Below are positions 1 through 10,483 of a DNA stretch of 64,000 bases, in pieces. Within the stretch, counting starts at the first letter, position 1; each line of letters opens with the position of its first letter. The position numbers and the translations under genes are program-made. Under the pieces are notes generated by a model, which did not search any database, was not told the DNA's origin, and worked only from the letters and a program-made list of their open reading frames with translations. The stretch is taken from assembly GCA_023653785.1 (NCBI GenBank), contig JAMKCH010079017.1, positions 1 through 64,000 on the forward strand, read 5' to 3'. The stretch is from Ophioderma brevispina. Taxonomy: Eukaryota; Echinodermata; Ophiuroidea; Amphilepidida; Ophiodermatidae.

Positions 1-169
1 GACCAGGTCGGGAGACCCGACCGGCCGCTCCCTAGACCAGCTCCCTTGAGGCCAGGCTTTCAAGCCAGTCCCATGTCGAGCGCCTGGTCGGGAGCGGAGC
101 TCAAAGGGCAATCTCCCAGACACTGTAGCACTGGGTCGCCCGGACCAGGGGAAAGGGCAGGCGCCATCG

Positions 170-505
170 AAGGTGAGGGGGCGTCAGTGGAATGGCCGCC
201 TCCCGCCGCCAGTCTGCCGGTTTTTTCCCCCCCAAGTTTTTTTTCAGAGGCTATAGCGTCCCCACGTGACCTATTCGCCTCCGCTGTGAATAACAGCTTC
301 GGCGTAATAATCATGGAGTCACGATCCCAGAGCCGTGGGTAGGGATGCAATGGTGGTGGAATGGTCGGGGATCATTGCCGACGCATTTCCCCCCATGCGA
401 GGATACGAGGTCCTCGAGAGGTAGCCGGTCCGACCAATTGCCTGGTTCTGTTAATGGCCCCATGTGGCCGGATCAGCTGTGGTTTCCACGGCTTCTGAAG
501 TGCTA
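170..505 (+). pseudogene. DIRS RNase H domain tail and linker, frameshifted
   Basis: Plus-strand translation gives a block beginning near VEWPPP (about 187), then DLFAS followed by VNN (from 268), then DAFPP (380-394), then PMWPDQLWFPRLL (about 458-500). The order EWSL-like, DLFAS-x-x-NN, AFPP, P-x-WP-x-Q-x-WFP-x-LL is characteristic of the RNase H region and downstream linker of DIRS polyproteins. The blocks lie in different frames, and an in-frame stop follows the last one. The assignment rests on remembered family motifs, not on an alignment. Confidence 0.65.
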
Positions 506-689
506 GTGGGGGAAACCCATTCTTGATCCCTCAGAGCGGGGGGATCTATAAGCGGTCTTCAGCCGACAAGTCCGTCCCAGAGCGTTACCATCTCGCGTCT
601 AAACATGATTGTCTGGGCAAATTCCCGCCAAAAAATACACTTCAGGGGGACTTTCTGAACAGGCTGCCGCGCTTCGCTGCTCAGGCAGG

Positions 690-1670
690 CGGAAGTCAAC
701 TATAGAATCTTGCGATTCTCGACTCCGCCGTTCAGAAGATGGTGCGCCAATGAGGAGATGATTCGATGCTGCGTCTGTAGGGCAGATCGGGGATTTCTAA
801 GGAAATTTTCCACGAGGGGCTGGGCGCCCCAAACAGTCAGGTGCTACCGCACCGCGATCGGGGCGCTCCTCATCGGGGACTTCAGAGACGGCATAGTAGT
901 CTCGAAACAGCCTGATCCTCACGAATCGTGCTAAAGGGCATGTTTTCGGTTAGTCCCCCGGTTCGTTCACTCGTTTCCGGAGTGGGATCTGACGCTAGTG
1001 CTCCAGTTCTAAGCGTCCGAGGACTTCGAGCCAATGGAGGGGCCAGTCTCCTGGAGTTATCTAGGAAGATGGCTCCTTCTCGTGCACCAGTCGCTTCGGG
1101 CGACGTGGTTCCGAGATACATGCCTTGTCCATTGACGAGGCTCACTTGCGGTGTCGAAGGACGGCGTGTCCCTCTCCAAATAGCGGGTTTTCTCGCTAAG
1201 AATCAGACCCTGTTTTTCACACACGCCGGTTGTTTTCTCCCGGACATGGCCTTGGCTGCGGGACTGCAGGACGGTCGAGAAACATGGTGCAGGTTAGGGC
1301 TCTAAAAATGGTATCTTAAGGTAACGAAGGGCTCCGGAGACAAAACGGGCTGTTCATTCTGCCACCGCCCCTCCATAGGTCCGGCCAGCGAAGGACACAG
1401 TTAGCCGTTGGGTTACCTATGACCATCCGAAGCGCACAACGAAAAACATCGCGATCGGTGGGCGGCTCTGGGGCTTAGGTACCATGATGTACGTGCTCAC
1501 GCTTCCTCCTGGGCATTTACCAAGGCTCCTCAATCAAGATATCTGGAACTGGATAATATAGGTTGGAGTTCCGCAACCACGTTTCAGAGAGTTATCTTCG
1601 AGGACGTTCTGGTGCGGAGAGAGGGGATGTGCTACTGAAGCACTGTGTGCCGGTAAGTAGTGGAGCGCAA
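690..1670 (+). pseudogene. DIRS tyrosine recombinase, frameshifted
   Basis: The family catalyses strand exchange to insert the circular DNA form of the element. The N-terminal SAM-like part is visible at about 815-870 as GWAPQTVRCYRTAIGALL. A P-x-WDL-like block lies near 975, and FEPMEG (about 1027) matches the FEPLE block of animal DIRS recombinases. The first catalytic-arginine region reads GRRGSEIHALSIDEAHL at about 1098-1150. The HxxR box reads HDVRAHASSWAFTKAPQ from 1483, and GWSSATTF follows in the same frame from 1561, ahead of the usual nucleophile region. These blocks sit in all three frames with stops between them, so the gene is a pseudogene. The family is clear from the order of motifs; a Ngaro or PAT affiliation is less likely because inverted rather than split direct repeats follow. 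Confidence 0.75.
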
Positions 1671-1786
1671 TCAAGAGGCTATAGGCGGGAGTCTCTCGGT
1701 GCGAGAAGGGGACATGCTTAGCGCTGGTGACTACCTCCCGTACCTTGATTCAACCGCCTGAGACTACCAGTGTGATACTGTGCAAA

Positions 1787-1893
1787 GTAAGGTCGCGGAG
1801 GGTAGCTATCGACTTTCGAGCGCGGGTATTTCCCTCTCAGATAGTGAGAGGGGGATACACTAGCGATAGATTACCTCCCCTCCGCGACCTTAC
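1787..1893. repeat. Perfect-ended hairpin, probable DIRS terminal or internal complementary repeat
   Basis: The left arm begins gtaaggtcgcggaggg and the right arm ends with its reverse complement, ccctccgcgaccttac apart from a small interruption. A nested inner stem (ccctctca / tgagaggg) closes the loop. The unit can fold along its entire 107 bases. In DIRS elements, complementary repeats after the recombinase are used to form the circular replication intermediate; assigning the hairpin to that role is inference from position. Confidence 0.7.
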
Positions 1894-2113
1894 GACCCTC
1901 CCACAATGTTTTTCCACCAACAGAAGGTTCGGGAGGTTTGTGGTGTACACAATTTGGAGAAGAGAAGAAAACCAATTTGGTGATAAGAGTACACTCGAAT
2001 GGGCGGTGAGTTGCCCGAAAAATAGTGCGCGCGATCGGGGACTATTTTCGCGGTAGCGAAAATTTTAATGTGTATGAGGTTCTGGTCGCGCCCAAATGAG
2101 ACATTGTGAAAAC

Positions 2114-2180
2114 GTAAGGTCGCGGAGGGTAGGTATCGATAGCTCTTAGTGTATCCCCATCTCACTTCTGAGAGGGAAAA
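2114..2180. repeat. Second, partial copy of the DIRS-associated hairpin in opposite orientation
   Basis: The sequence begins gtaaggtcgcggagggtag and continues through a tatcgatagct and tagtgtatcccc block to ctgagagggaaa. This matches the reverse complement of the 1787-1893 unit from its right end through the loop. The other arm is missing. Its presence about 220 bases after the full unit supports a terminal-repeat or internal-complementary-region arrangement. Confidence 0.6.
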
Positions 2181-3314
2181 CATGGCTGATTCGGGGAATT
2201 CCCATGCAGAATATCCTGGGTTTACACGAACCGGGGAAGTCACACTTTTCCGGGCTCGGAAAACCGCCTCATCCACAAACCAAACGGTACCACTTTAGCC
2301 CAAATGCACGCACAAAGTCCTAGCCATGGGCTCACGCTAAGTTGGAATCGACTGTATCATAGAGACGAAAGGGGGGGGGTGGACTACCAGTGATAGGAGG
2401 AGAAAAACGGATCTCTGCAACAGACGGCCCCCAGCCAACCTAAACTAGTTAAACAAATAGGAAAACACTCAAACAGGATAGCTACAGCCCACGCAACTTG
2501 ACAAGGCCCAATGTATGCATGAAAACATTTTGGAAGTGAACCCGCCTCTGCCAGACCCTGTCAAGAGTCATGACCATGACTGGCATGAGTTCGGAGCTAC
2601 GCTACGGCCTTTTTGTTACCGGCAAGCTGCATCTGTACCTTGAAACAATCCAAAAACCCCTCATGCCACTACCAGCCGAGGGGTACGACACGCCTGTACA
2701 GTGAAACTATTTTAAAAAAGACCCCCCCCCAATTGGATTGCTACACACGCTTCCATGGAAAGATCTGAACTCACCTGGGGGAGGCCAGCGTGGCCTCCCC
2801 ATCCACCAATCCACCCGCCTAATCAGCTTTAGACTCGGCTTGCACGGCCCCGAGAAGAACCTCAGACAAAACTACAAATTTTTTTCCCACAATGAGCTCT
2901 TCCAGGACTCAGTTGTGCCCCGGGATGGCCATTTTTTCCTAGGGGGAGCGAGCAGTTAGATTAATCATCGGGAGATTATGTCCAGCATGGGTAATTCTTC
3001 TCGCAAGGTAGGAGCCAAATTTTCACACGACACACTGGTTTTGCTCTATGCCGAAAATGCGAAGGCTTACAGCCTTCCCGCCAGAAACCAAAACAACGCG
3101 ATCAGGAAGACCCATTGGCTATCAGGTGCCGACGTCACCGAGTGTCGCCGCAAGCTACTGGCATCACTCAAGGCCGACGATTTGCTGAAAGGGCGACACG
3201 AAGGACAATTGTGAGACTTCCTGACCCCACCACCCAACACAAACGGTGAGACCCAAACTAAGGCGGAGCGGGCCCCGTGTGGACAAATTCACCTTTGGAA
3301 GACAAGCTGGCAAA
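2181..3314. other. Unidentified stretch of intermediate GC with short broken reading frames
   Basis: Base composition is between the GC-rich DIRS block and the AT-rich remainder. There is a plus-strand open stretch at 2978-3214 ending KLLASLKADDLLKGRHEGQL and another at 2738-2959; joined loosely they look like degraded coding DNA, conceivably a gag-type protein. I cannot assign either to a family. No terminal repeats were recognised. It may belong to the preceding retroelement or to a second insertion. Confidence 0.3.
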
Positions 3315-3470
3315 AGCTGTACATATTTCACAAGTTTTGTACCAAAGAAGTATTTCTCAGCGTAATCCCTTCAGGATGGGGGGTTATTTTGACGGAGAGC
3401 TTTGCAAATCAGGGCCTTTCAATTTTTTTCAGGATACCTGATATGTGAAATCTCTGGTTGCACCTTTAAA
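3315..3470 (+). mobile_element. Right-end fragment of a TTAA-ended MITE
   Basis: From the ttttgtaccaaagaag block through the acacctgatatgtgaaat-like end to ctctggttgcacctttaa, this matches the last 150 bases of the intact element at 45721-46078. The left two-thirds are missing. The terminal ttaa is immediately followed by aggtgca, making a short palindrome at the junction. Confidence 0.65.
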
Positions 3471-3999
3471 GGTGCATTTCCTGATTTAGCACTTGTTTTA
3501 ATTTTCAGTAATATATCCTTTGATAAACAGTATATTTCCAAATTTCAGTTGATTCTGATCTTGTGTTTCTGTCATATTCAATCCAACATGTTATGTTTTT
3601 CAATCTCAACCATAAGATATATCATCAAAATTTCAATAAAATTTAAATTGGAAATACAATATAAATATAGTATTATATACTTATATAATAAAAACGACAT
3701 TAATGGTGATGAGATGGGGACACTACTAAACAGATAGCGTTATGTTGTAGTGCCCGTAAATAAAGAGGTATAAAAAAATAAGACAATCAAAAATTTGACA
3801 AATTGTACAATTTGAAAGACAAAGCAACTCGTAACAGGATCAAACTATTATTGATTTATAATAAAGAAAGAAATTAATTGCAAGATGTTCTTGGGTTAGA
3901 TCAGACACAATATACAAACATACCACAAACTAACACACGCACACTGGCAGGACGGACAACACGGACAGGACCGACAGAGAATACTCAAGATATTTATAA
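3471..3999. other. AT-rich intergenic DNA, nothing recognised
   Basis: Very AT-rich sequence with short runs of T and A. One plus-strand open stretch (3402-3737) has no recognisable motif and is low in complexity. I see no convincing feature. Confidence 0.4.
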
Positions 4000-6900
4000 C
4001 CAGCCAGCCAAAGGATGTAAAGAAAAAAATTATGGAAAATGGTAATTGTGGTAAAAGCTGATGAGTGTGTTTTTAAATTTTTTTTTTAAATAATGAAGAA
4101 GGACAGAGAATCTTTAAGGTGAGTTGGCATATTTTTCCATAAATATAGGACCTTGAGAACTAGGAGTGTGTCCTTGCAAAGACAGTGTTTGTTCTCTTGA
4201 TGAAATTATTCATGCCATTCCTGGTGTTATAATAATGATAGGTCTACAATGTTAAAAAATCCCAGGAAGAGATCAGCCGGGAGGCGAATCATGTGGAATT
4301 GGTACATGAAAGATGCTTACTGTAGTTTATAGAATGTCATAAATTTTCAGGGTTTTAAGAAACGAAAAGAGTGGATCGTATGAGCAAGCCAGCGCGAATT
4401 AGTGCTGTTCGTATGATCTCTTTTGAAGTAAAAAGAGTGAGGTCGAGATTGGGATTGTTGGAATCGGCCCAAATCATTGCGCCTAAGAAAGATTGTAGAA
4501 CAAGAGAATTAAATAATGTTTTCAGTGTGACTCAGGAGGTGAGGAATGGTCGAACCTTACGAATTATACCATTATATTTATAAACTATTTTAAAACATGT
4601 TGTGTCCTGGGAGTCCATTATACATTGTGATCAAAGAGTATGCCAAAGAATTTAGTTGTTTCTACTTGCTTTAGTAATGAATTATCTATTTTAAGGTTAA
4701 GCCTTATGTCTTGTTTGTTACTGTGTTTAATTTTTAAAATGTTTTTGGCAAAATTGACAGTTTCCACGATTTAGGGTCTTCCGTTTTTTTTTTATATTTT
4801 AAACCAATTGGAAATACTAATTACTTCAGCTTTATAGTTGTTTCTTAATGTTTTAGGTCGGATGTGAAATAAAATTTTGTATCGTCGCAAATAAATAAAT
4901 GGGGGATTTTTTTGGTACACAGAGGCAGATTCATTGATATTAAGAATAAAATAAGGTCCCAAAATAGAACCTTGAGGAACACCACAAGTTACAATTTGCT
5001 GTTTCAGATACATTGTTATTTAAATCCTTTGTTTCTGCCAGAGAGATAAGTTTTGATCCAATTGTTGGCAAGTCCCTGAATACATATGTGTTAAGTTGTA
5101 TTAAGTAAATATCTGATTTATAAGTATCAAAGGCTTTGCTAAGATCAAGGGAAAAATGCAATGGGTATGAAGTTGTTGGTCAAGATTATGGCTATTTTTA
5201 CAAATAAAGTTCATTACTTGCCATAATGGGGGGTCGATCTTTTGGCCTGAATTCCAACTTGATGAGATGTGAGAATATTGTTACGGGTTATGAAGTTAAA
5301 ATACGATTGTAGCCATCTTTTCAAGGAGCTTAGAAATTGGCCGTTAAAATCGAGATAGTTCGTAATTAGTGAAATCATGTTTATCACCGGCTTTAAAAAC
5401 TGATAACATAGGCCTTTTCACTAATGAGGGCACATTGCCAGCTGAAAATGAGTTATTAAAAATCTTGGGCAAGGACATCACTGATGGCAGGAATAATTTG
5501 CTTTAAAAGATTGTTACTTATACCGTCAGCAGCACTACTGTCACTGTTTTTCAGATGTGAAGTATTTTACTCGTTTTCGTCAGCGGAGGGGGACGATAAA
5601 CCTGCTATTTTGGATTATTAAATGATGTTGAAGGTGGCGCATAATCATTGGGGGCGGTTCCGATATTTTATCAGCGAGCGTTTTTACTATTTTGCAAAAA
5701 AATGTGTTTAAAATTTGTCAGTAAAATGTCCTTACATCCTGGGTTATCTTTTACCATTGCTTGGAAGCAAGTCGGTAACTTCGTTTTCTTGTTGTGGCCG
5801 AGTAGAACATTAATTATCTTCCAAACTTTTTTTGTATTGGTTTTTAATATTGTCTTCAATTTATTTGTATGTATTTTTTTTTTAAAATTAGGTTAAAAAC
5901 GCGTGTTTTTTTGTTTTTTGTAATTATTTATATTTTGAGTTTATTGTTAGCGAGTTGTTTTAGAGATATAGTTTTATCCAGCTTAACCTTTGTTTTAAGT
6001 TATTTAATTAGACCTTTGGTGATCCACAGTTTTTTTTTGGGTGAGTTACGTTTTTAGAATGGTACTAGTTTTGACAGGACAATGAATATCATAGAATAGA
6101 AGCTCAAGTAAATTTATTGTTTAAATTCTTTTTAGGCCTCGTCTGGGATCTGGATTGTCTTTCACATCCTGCCAGTCAACAAGAGAAAGGGCATTTTTTC
6201 GTGCCTTTGATGTTATTTGGGTTTAAGTTGGGCGTGAAGTTCTTGTAATATAGGTGCGCATTGTTTAGGCCTATGTTTTTTGCTCAGTAAGAAAAATAGT
6301 ATAGTGATCGGATAAGTCCTTGATAATAACGCCGGAGGAAGTCTGGGTGTTATATCCACTGGTGAGAATGGTTGTCGATTTAAGGTTGCAGTCATTTCAC
6401 CATATTTAATTAGGCCTATCCTGTTGGTCGATCAAATTCAGGGTTAAAATCATGTGAAAGAACAGGTAGATGAAGTCCGTAACTTTTAGAATCATTGTTG
6501 TGAGTCAGGAGAATCTAGGTTATAATCACCCTATGTAACATCTTTCTTTTTTTCATCAGTGGAAATTGTATTCATAACTCTGTCAAATTGCAACATGAAA
6601 TCACTGTCTTTGGACATAGTCGGTTTAATAAACAATACCACAATGATATTTGTATAAATAGGTTATGTGTAACTTCAACAATAGAGAATCGTCAATCAGA
6701 GCAATTATCGAAAGAAAGGTTCATGACGGTTTGATATAATTTAGGTTAGAGTTAATAGAGCCCGAAACACCACCCCACGACCGATCCTGTCGAAGCTATT
6801 TTCAGATGCAAAATCCACCAATATCAATTAATAACGCGTCATCTTCATAAGTAAACATGTTTCAGAAAACCCATATGTCAAAGTGTTGATGCAAAACAGT

Positions 6901-7130
6901 TAAGAAATTAACAGTCCTTGGATTGTTTATTGAGGCTTTTGATATGTGAATGGAATAATGAGAGGTTAGAGTTACTAAGGATCCAGGTTCATGATGTGGA
7001 ATGTTGTCCCCCCGGGTCACTGGTGTAATATCTGCATGGGATATCGCTGGTATTGGTAACATCACTTCTTTCGAAGGAGTCTTTATTATGATGTATTGAG
7101 CTGTCAAAGGCAAATGGTTTAAAGATTAAA
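4000..7130 (-). mobile_element. LINE (EN-RT non-LTR retrotransposon) remnant, minus strand
   Basis: Reading the minus strand from high to low coordinates gives the order of a CR1/Jockey-like LINE ORF2. An endonuclease N-terminus is near 6862-7113 (FLTVLHQHFDIWVF-like). A linker is at 6213-6395 and 5671-5859 (KKVWKIINVLLGHNKKTKLP). Reverse transcriptase blocks follow at about 5160-4930 (SLDLSKAFDT, then CGVPQGSILGP). The C-terminal region is at 4590-4370 (MIWADSNNPNLD, IIRTALIRAG) and about 4180-4060 (WKNMPTHLKDS). Stops and frameshifts separate every block, so the copy is inactive. The 3' end is near 4000; the 5' boundary is not defined. Confidence 0.8.
4790..5470 (-). pseudogene. Reverse transcriptase domain of the LINE at 4000-7130
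   Basis: The palm motifs LSKAFDT (near 5140) and GVPQGSILGP (near 4970) identify a non-LTR reverse transcriptase. The two motifs are in different frames and the downstream YADD box is not readable, so this is a relic. The enzyme would copy element RNA at a nicked chromosomal site (target-primed reverse transcription). Confidence 0.8.
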
Positions 7131-7528
7131 TTATATAAAGAGTCGGTCATAACAAACAACACCGAATACACTAAAACAAAATACAGACACGGAACTTAAT
7201 TAAGGCTAAATAAATGGAAAACGTGAAATCTTATCACGTAGTCCAAACCAAAAACAACAATTAAAATGGGAAAAGGGAGTGATACGGAGCAGAGCTCATT
7301 AGGTAAAAGGTGAATATAAGGAGGGAAAAATAATAAACTTTGGCAAAAGTGAAGCAATGTATGAGTGGACTAAAGAATATTACATCAACCATTTGCAGTT
7401 ATTCCAGTGGTCTATAGCATACTTAATACAGCATTGCTACCAAAATTGAAAATTTGATAATTTTAAGTAAATTAAATGATCAATGTAATAGAAATACCAG
7501 TGGTTAAACACATTGCAAGAATGAAACT
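7131..7528. other. AT-rich DNA between LINE and MITE, nothing recognised
   Basis: I see no open frame longer than chance, no terminal repeats and no similarity to the other repeats in the window. Confidence 0.4.
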
Positions 7529-7536
7529 AGAACAGA

Positions 7537-7886
7537 CAGGCTTCGAATTACAATTTTAGAGTTACATGCACTGGTGCATGTTACTTCAAAAATTTACATG
7601 CACATTGTGAAAGTTACATGCACAGGCTAAGTGTAAACATTAGTGTTACTACTAGCCTTTATTCATAGCAAACTCTGGTATGTTTAGACTATTGACAGTT
7701 GGCTCAAATTTTGCCATTCCAGCATGACTTTCTATGAAATACATGTAATTAAGCTAAAAATACATATATTTTGGATTCACAAAGTTTAAATTTACATGCA
7801 CATGTGCATGCAGGATATAAATGTTACATGCACAGAAAGAAAGTTACATGCACCTGTGCATGTGTGCACCTGGGTAATTCGAAGCC
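7537..7886. mobile_element. hAT-like MITE with perfect 8-bp target duplication
   Basis: The element starts caggcttcgaattac and ends with the exact reverse complement gtaattcgaagcctg. It is flanked by the perfect 8-bp direct repeat agaacaga at 7529-7536 and 7887-7894. CAG-starting termini and an 8-bp duplication are the hAT superfamily signature. The 350-bp interior has no coding capacity but carries about eight copies of a gttacatgcac motif in direct and inverted orientation, which look like subterminal transposase-binding repeats. Confidence 0.9.
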
Positions 7887-7894
7887 TGAGAACA

Positions 7895-8484
7895 GAGCCA
7901 TTAACATGTACATGTGTTTTACAAAAATAATACCGTAAAAATGTTCAGGTAACACTTAATAATAATTAAAATAATATGAGTGGTTTAGAAACATAATACC
8001 TTGAATTTGTAGATGGTAACACATAAATAAGTTTAATAGCACATGTGGTCATAAATCATAGAAGAATAGCAAAAAGTGGATAAATAGTGATAATTGGCCC
8101 CTTGTAAACAAGGGCTCTGTATTAGGCCTCTGTATTAGGCCAACAGAAGTCGATTCATTGTTTCCGATTACCCGCTTGCCCCCGAGTTTTCATTTTTGTC
8201 AAAACTTTTAATATTTTTGGTTAAAAAGTCATATTTTAGCAAATCTTATTACAAATCATAACTTTCAGCTTCTTAAAAACCAGGCATGTCCTCTTGGTCA
8301 TTTTAACACATTTTCATGACTAAAGCGGATTAGTTTGTGGTTAATAATGAAAATTTAAGATTTCCCTACCAATGCTCCTGATGCTCCGTGATCTTACATT
8401 ACTCCATCAAACTGTTGATTTTTTGGCAGAGAAAAAAAACACTTAAAAAGTTTTTAACTGTTATAAGGTGTGTATATAAACATG
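7895..8484. other. AT-rich intergenic DNA, nothing recognised
   Basis: There is a small direct repeat (ctctgtattaggc, twice near 8116-8140). No gene or element is recognised. Confidence 0.4.
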
Positions 8485-9034
8485 TTAAAGGGATTAGCAG
8501 CGATAATGCGAGAAAATAAACAAATGCATTTCCATATTTTTTTAAAACTTATAAATCAGGGATAAGTGTGTGCAATTCCATACTGCTTTAATGTAGAAAG
8601 AAATCACCAAATAGTGAAAAAATGAAGTATTTGAGGAAATTTATCATACCGTCTCCCGCAAATAGAGGTACAGGGATGGCATCTCAAAATCTACACTAAG
8701 CAGCTGAGTGTGGTTTACACCAGTACAGAATAAACAAAGATCAATAATGTTTGTGTTTAAGGTCAAACTGTATTGCTCATAGTCCACAATATCACGCTTA
8801 AAATCTGTGATATTCGCCGCTAAAGGCTGTTTTGATCTCAAGTCGGAATTCTGATACGCACGTATAGAAATTACAGAATCAGATAAAAAGTACTGCCCTG
8901 TCTTTAATACACAAATTTCAAGCCAACCACTTACAGGTTATGTTCGCATATTTTATCCATGCCAGTAACAAAAATATGAATTGTGATGATTTTTTAGATG
9001 TTTCGGATTAGCAAATCGCTGCTTGTCCCTTTAA
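8485..9034. mobile_element. MITE with TTAAAGGGA termini
   Basis: The left end ttaaagggattagcagcgat pairs with a right end whose reverse complement is ttaaagggacaagcagcgat, so 18 of 20 positions match. Both ends carry ttaa, the target sequence duplicated by piggyBac and Kolobok superfamilies. The 550-bp interior contains only a chance minus-strand open stretch (8644-8841). The superfamily is inferred from the ttaa ends. Confidence 0.75.
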
Positions 9035-9424
9035 ATACATGAATCCAGGTTTTGACACCATCTTACATCAATGACAAACAATAACGAAATCTTGAAAATA
9101 ATGAATAATGAAAATTTAGTTACCTACCCACTTCAGAAAAAAAATATTGTAATAGGAAACAATGAATTGAGTTTCATTGGCCCTATAAGTAAATGCTTTT
9201 ATCACAGTGTTCCATAGACTACTGTACGTATTGTCTGTTATGGAGCGGGCAGAATCCAAATCATCTATTTTGTTGATGTTTATAGCCATAAACTATCAAG
9301 TCTTATTCACATTTAATAAATTTTATTGTAAATCATATACCTGGAAGGAGTTTCTTCAGCACAAGTACATGTAGTTCTATTGAATAATATACTTGTGCTC
9401 AGTGGGGGATGCAGGGGTTTCCTG

Positions 9425-9438
9425 GTAGCCATGGTAAC
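9425..9438 (+). promoter_or_regulatory. RFX X-box candidate (GTAGCC-AT-GGTAAC)
   Basis: The site matches the X-box consensus GTNRCC-N(0-3)-RGYAAC at all twelve fixed positions. RFX factors bind this motif in promoters of ciliary genes. It lies about 1.2 kb upstream of the first visible exon of CCDC181, on the same strand and outside any recognised transposon. The motif match is direct; promoter function is inference. Confidence 0.5.
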
Positions 9439-10427
9439 CACTTGCTTGCTCAAGATGAAATACTGACATTTCAAAATAGCTCTAAGGATTGCACCTGGTA
9501 TTTAGTGATCCTCTTCAACTTGTCAACGATGCACATTTGATCAATATCACAGGTTTAATAGTGCTCATCTTGTGGATGTTACAACAATATTAGAATAAAA
9601 TTTCAACTTTGATTTCAAGGGCAACAGCAAACCATGCTATGTACCTAGAAGGAGATCTAATTAAAGAAGTAGTCATTAAAGCGAAATGCCAGTCTAATAT
9701 AATTTACGCTTCAACATATTATAAATACATTTTTGTTTCAAATGAATGTCTTTCAGTCAGAAAATGACACTCTATTATTGATAACAAAGTAAAATGTTTA
9801 TAAAATCTTCCGTATGATTGCAGCCATTTTGATCAGCTCACGAGAAAAATAGAAATCATGATGGTATATAGTATATAGTGTGTCTTGAAATAAGTAGCCA
9901 ATGAATGACATAACCAAACTTTTTCAGCTGTATTCTGTTCAAGAATCCGCCCCAGTTTTTAATCGATCGTTACTGCTTTTCTACTGGACACACTATGTAA
10001 TCCGATTTTCTGACCAGGAGTACCCCAGACATTCCTTAGACACCTGTTTTTATCTATTGACGTCTCAAGTCATACAACGTCACCAATGCCCAGCAACGTC
10101 ACCAATGCCGAACATGGCGACCTCTATGGGCAACATTTATTAGTTAATTCTGCTAATAAGGCAATCTATATTGCAGTAGATATTAATTCTTTCAGACCGC
10201 AAAGACATCTTTTAAAACATACTTAAATTAAAAATTAGCCTGTTAGTACACTTTAATTACACCGGGGGAATGAAGGATTCCAGCCTTTTGCATTTCTCAT
10301 TCACTTCCGTTCAAAATAAAATCATAGGATGTGCGAAACATTACAAAATTAACTCATATGGTAAAAAAACCTAATTTTTATGCAGTTTAATGCTTAAAAC
10401 CCCTGTCAATGGTGAATTTTGAAATTC

Positions 10428-10483
10428 TCAGGGGGGCGCCGGTGGCCACCTTCCCTTGCCAGCCCCCTGAATGCCGCCCCTGA
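10428..10483. repeat. Short GC-rich foldback
   Basis: ctcagggg at the left pairs with cccctgag at the right around a GC-rich core in otherwise AT-rich DNA. It may be the fused ends of a hAT-type element (ends starting CAGGGG), but no target duplication is evident. Confidence 0.35.

Larger units (their letters stand above)
1..2180 (+). mobile_element. DIRS-like tyrosine-recombinase retrotransposon, 3' part, decayed
   Basis: The window opens inside a retroelement of the DIRS order. Reading the plus strand across several frames gives an RNase H-like tail (about 170-505), then a tyrosine recombinase (about 690-1670), then sequence rich in inverted repeats. That order (RNase H, recombinase, complementary 3' repeats) is typical of DIRS elements, which integrate with a tyrosine recombinase instead of an integrase or endonuclease. 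The region is clearly richer in G+C than the rest of the window, which suggests later arrival. Every recognisable protein block is broken by frameshifts and stops, so the element is dead. The reverse transcriptase would lie left of the window. The right end is uncertain; I place it after the second hairpin copy. Confidence 0.75.

Noticed and set aside
46..350. Overlapping open frames on both strands at the window start as a host gene
   Set aside because: Plus-strand blocks match DIRS RNase H motifs but in more than one frame; the minus-strand frame is a by-product of GC-rich sequence.
1310..1500. Ribosomal RNA fragment (cttaaggtaacgaag resembles a 28S block)
   Set aside because: Only a few bases resemble it; the surrounding sequence reads as DIRS recombinase with the HxxR box at 1483.
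7537..7886. CRISPR array from the repeated gttacatgcac motif
   Set aside because: Repeats are 11 bases, in both orientations, irregularly spaced, and lie inside a hAT-like MITE in animal DNA.
9901..10143. Open frame starting MNDITKLF as the first CCDC181 exon
   Set aside because: It lacks the acidic family N-terminus, has no matching donor to give phase 0 at 10603, and its composition is not that of the protein.
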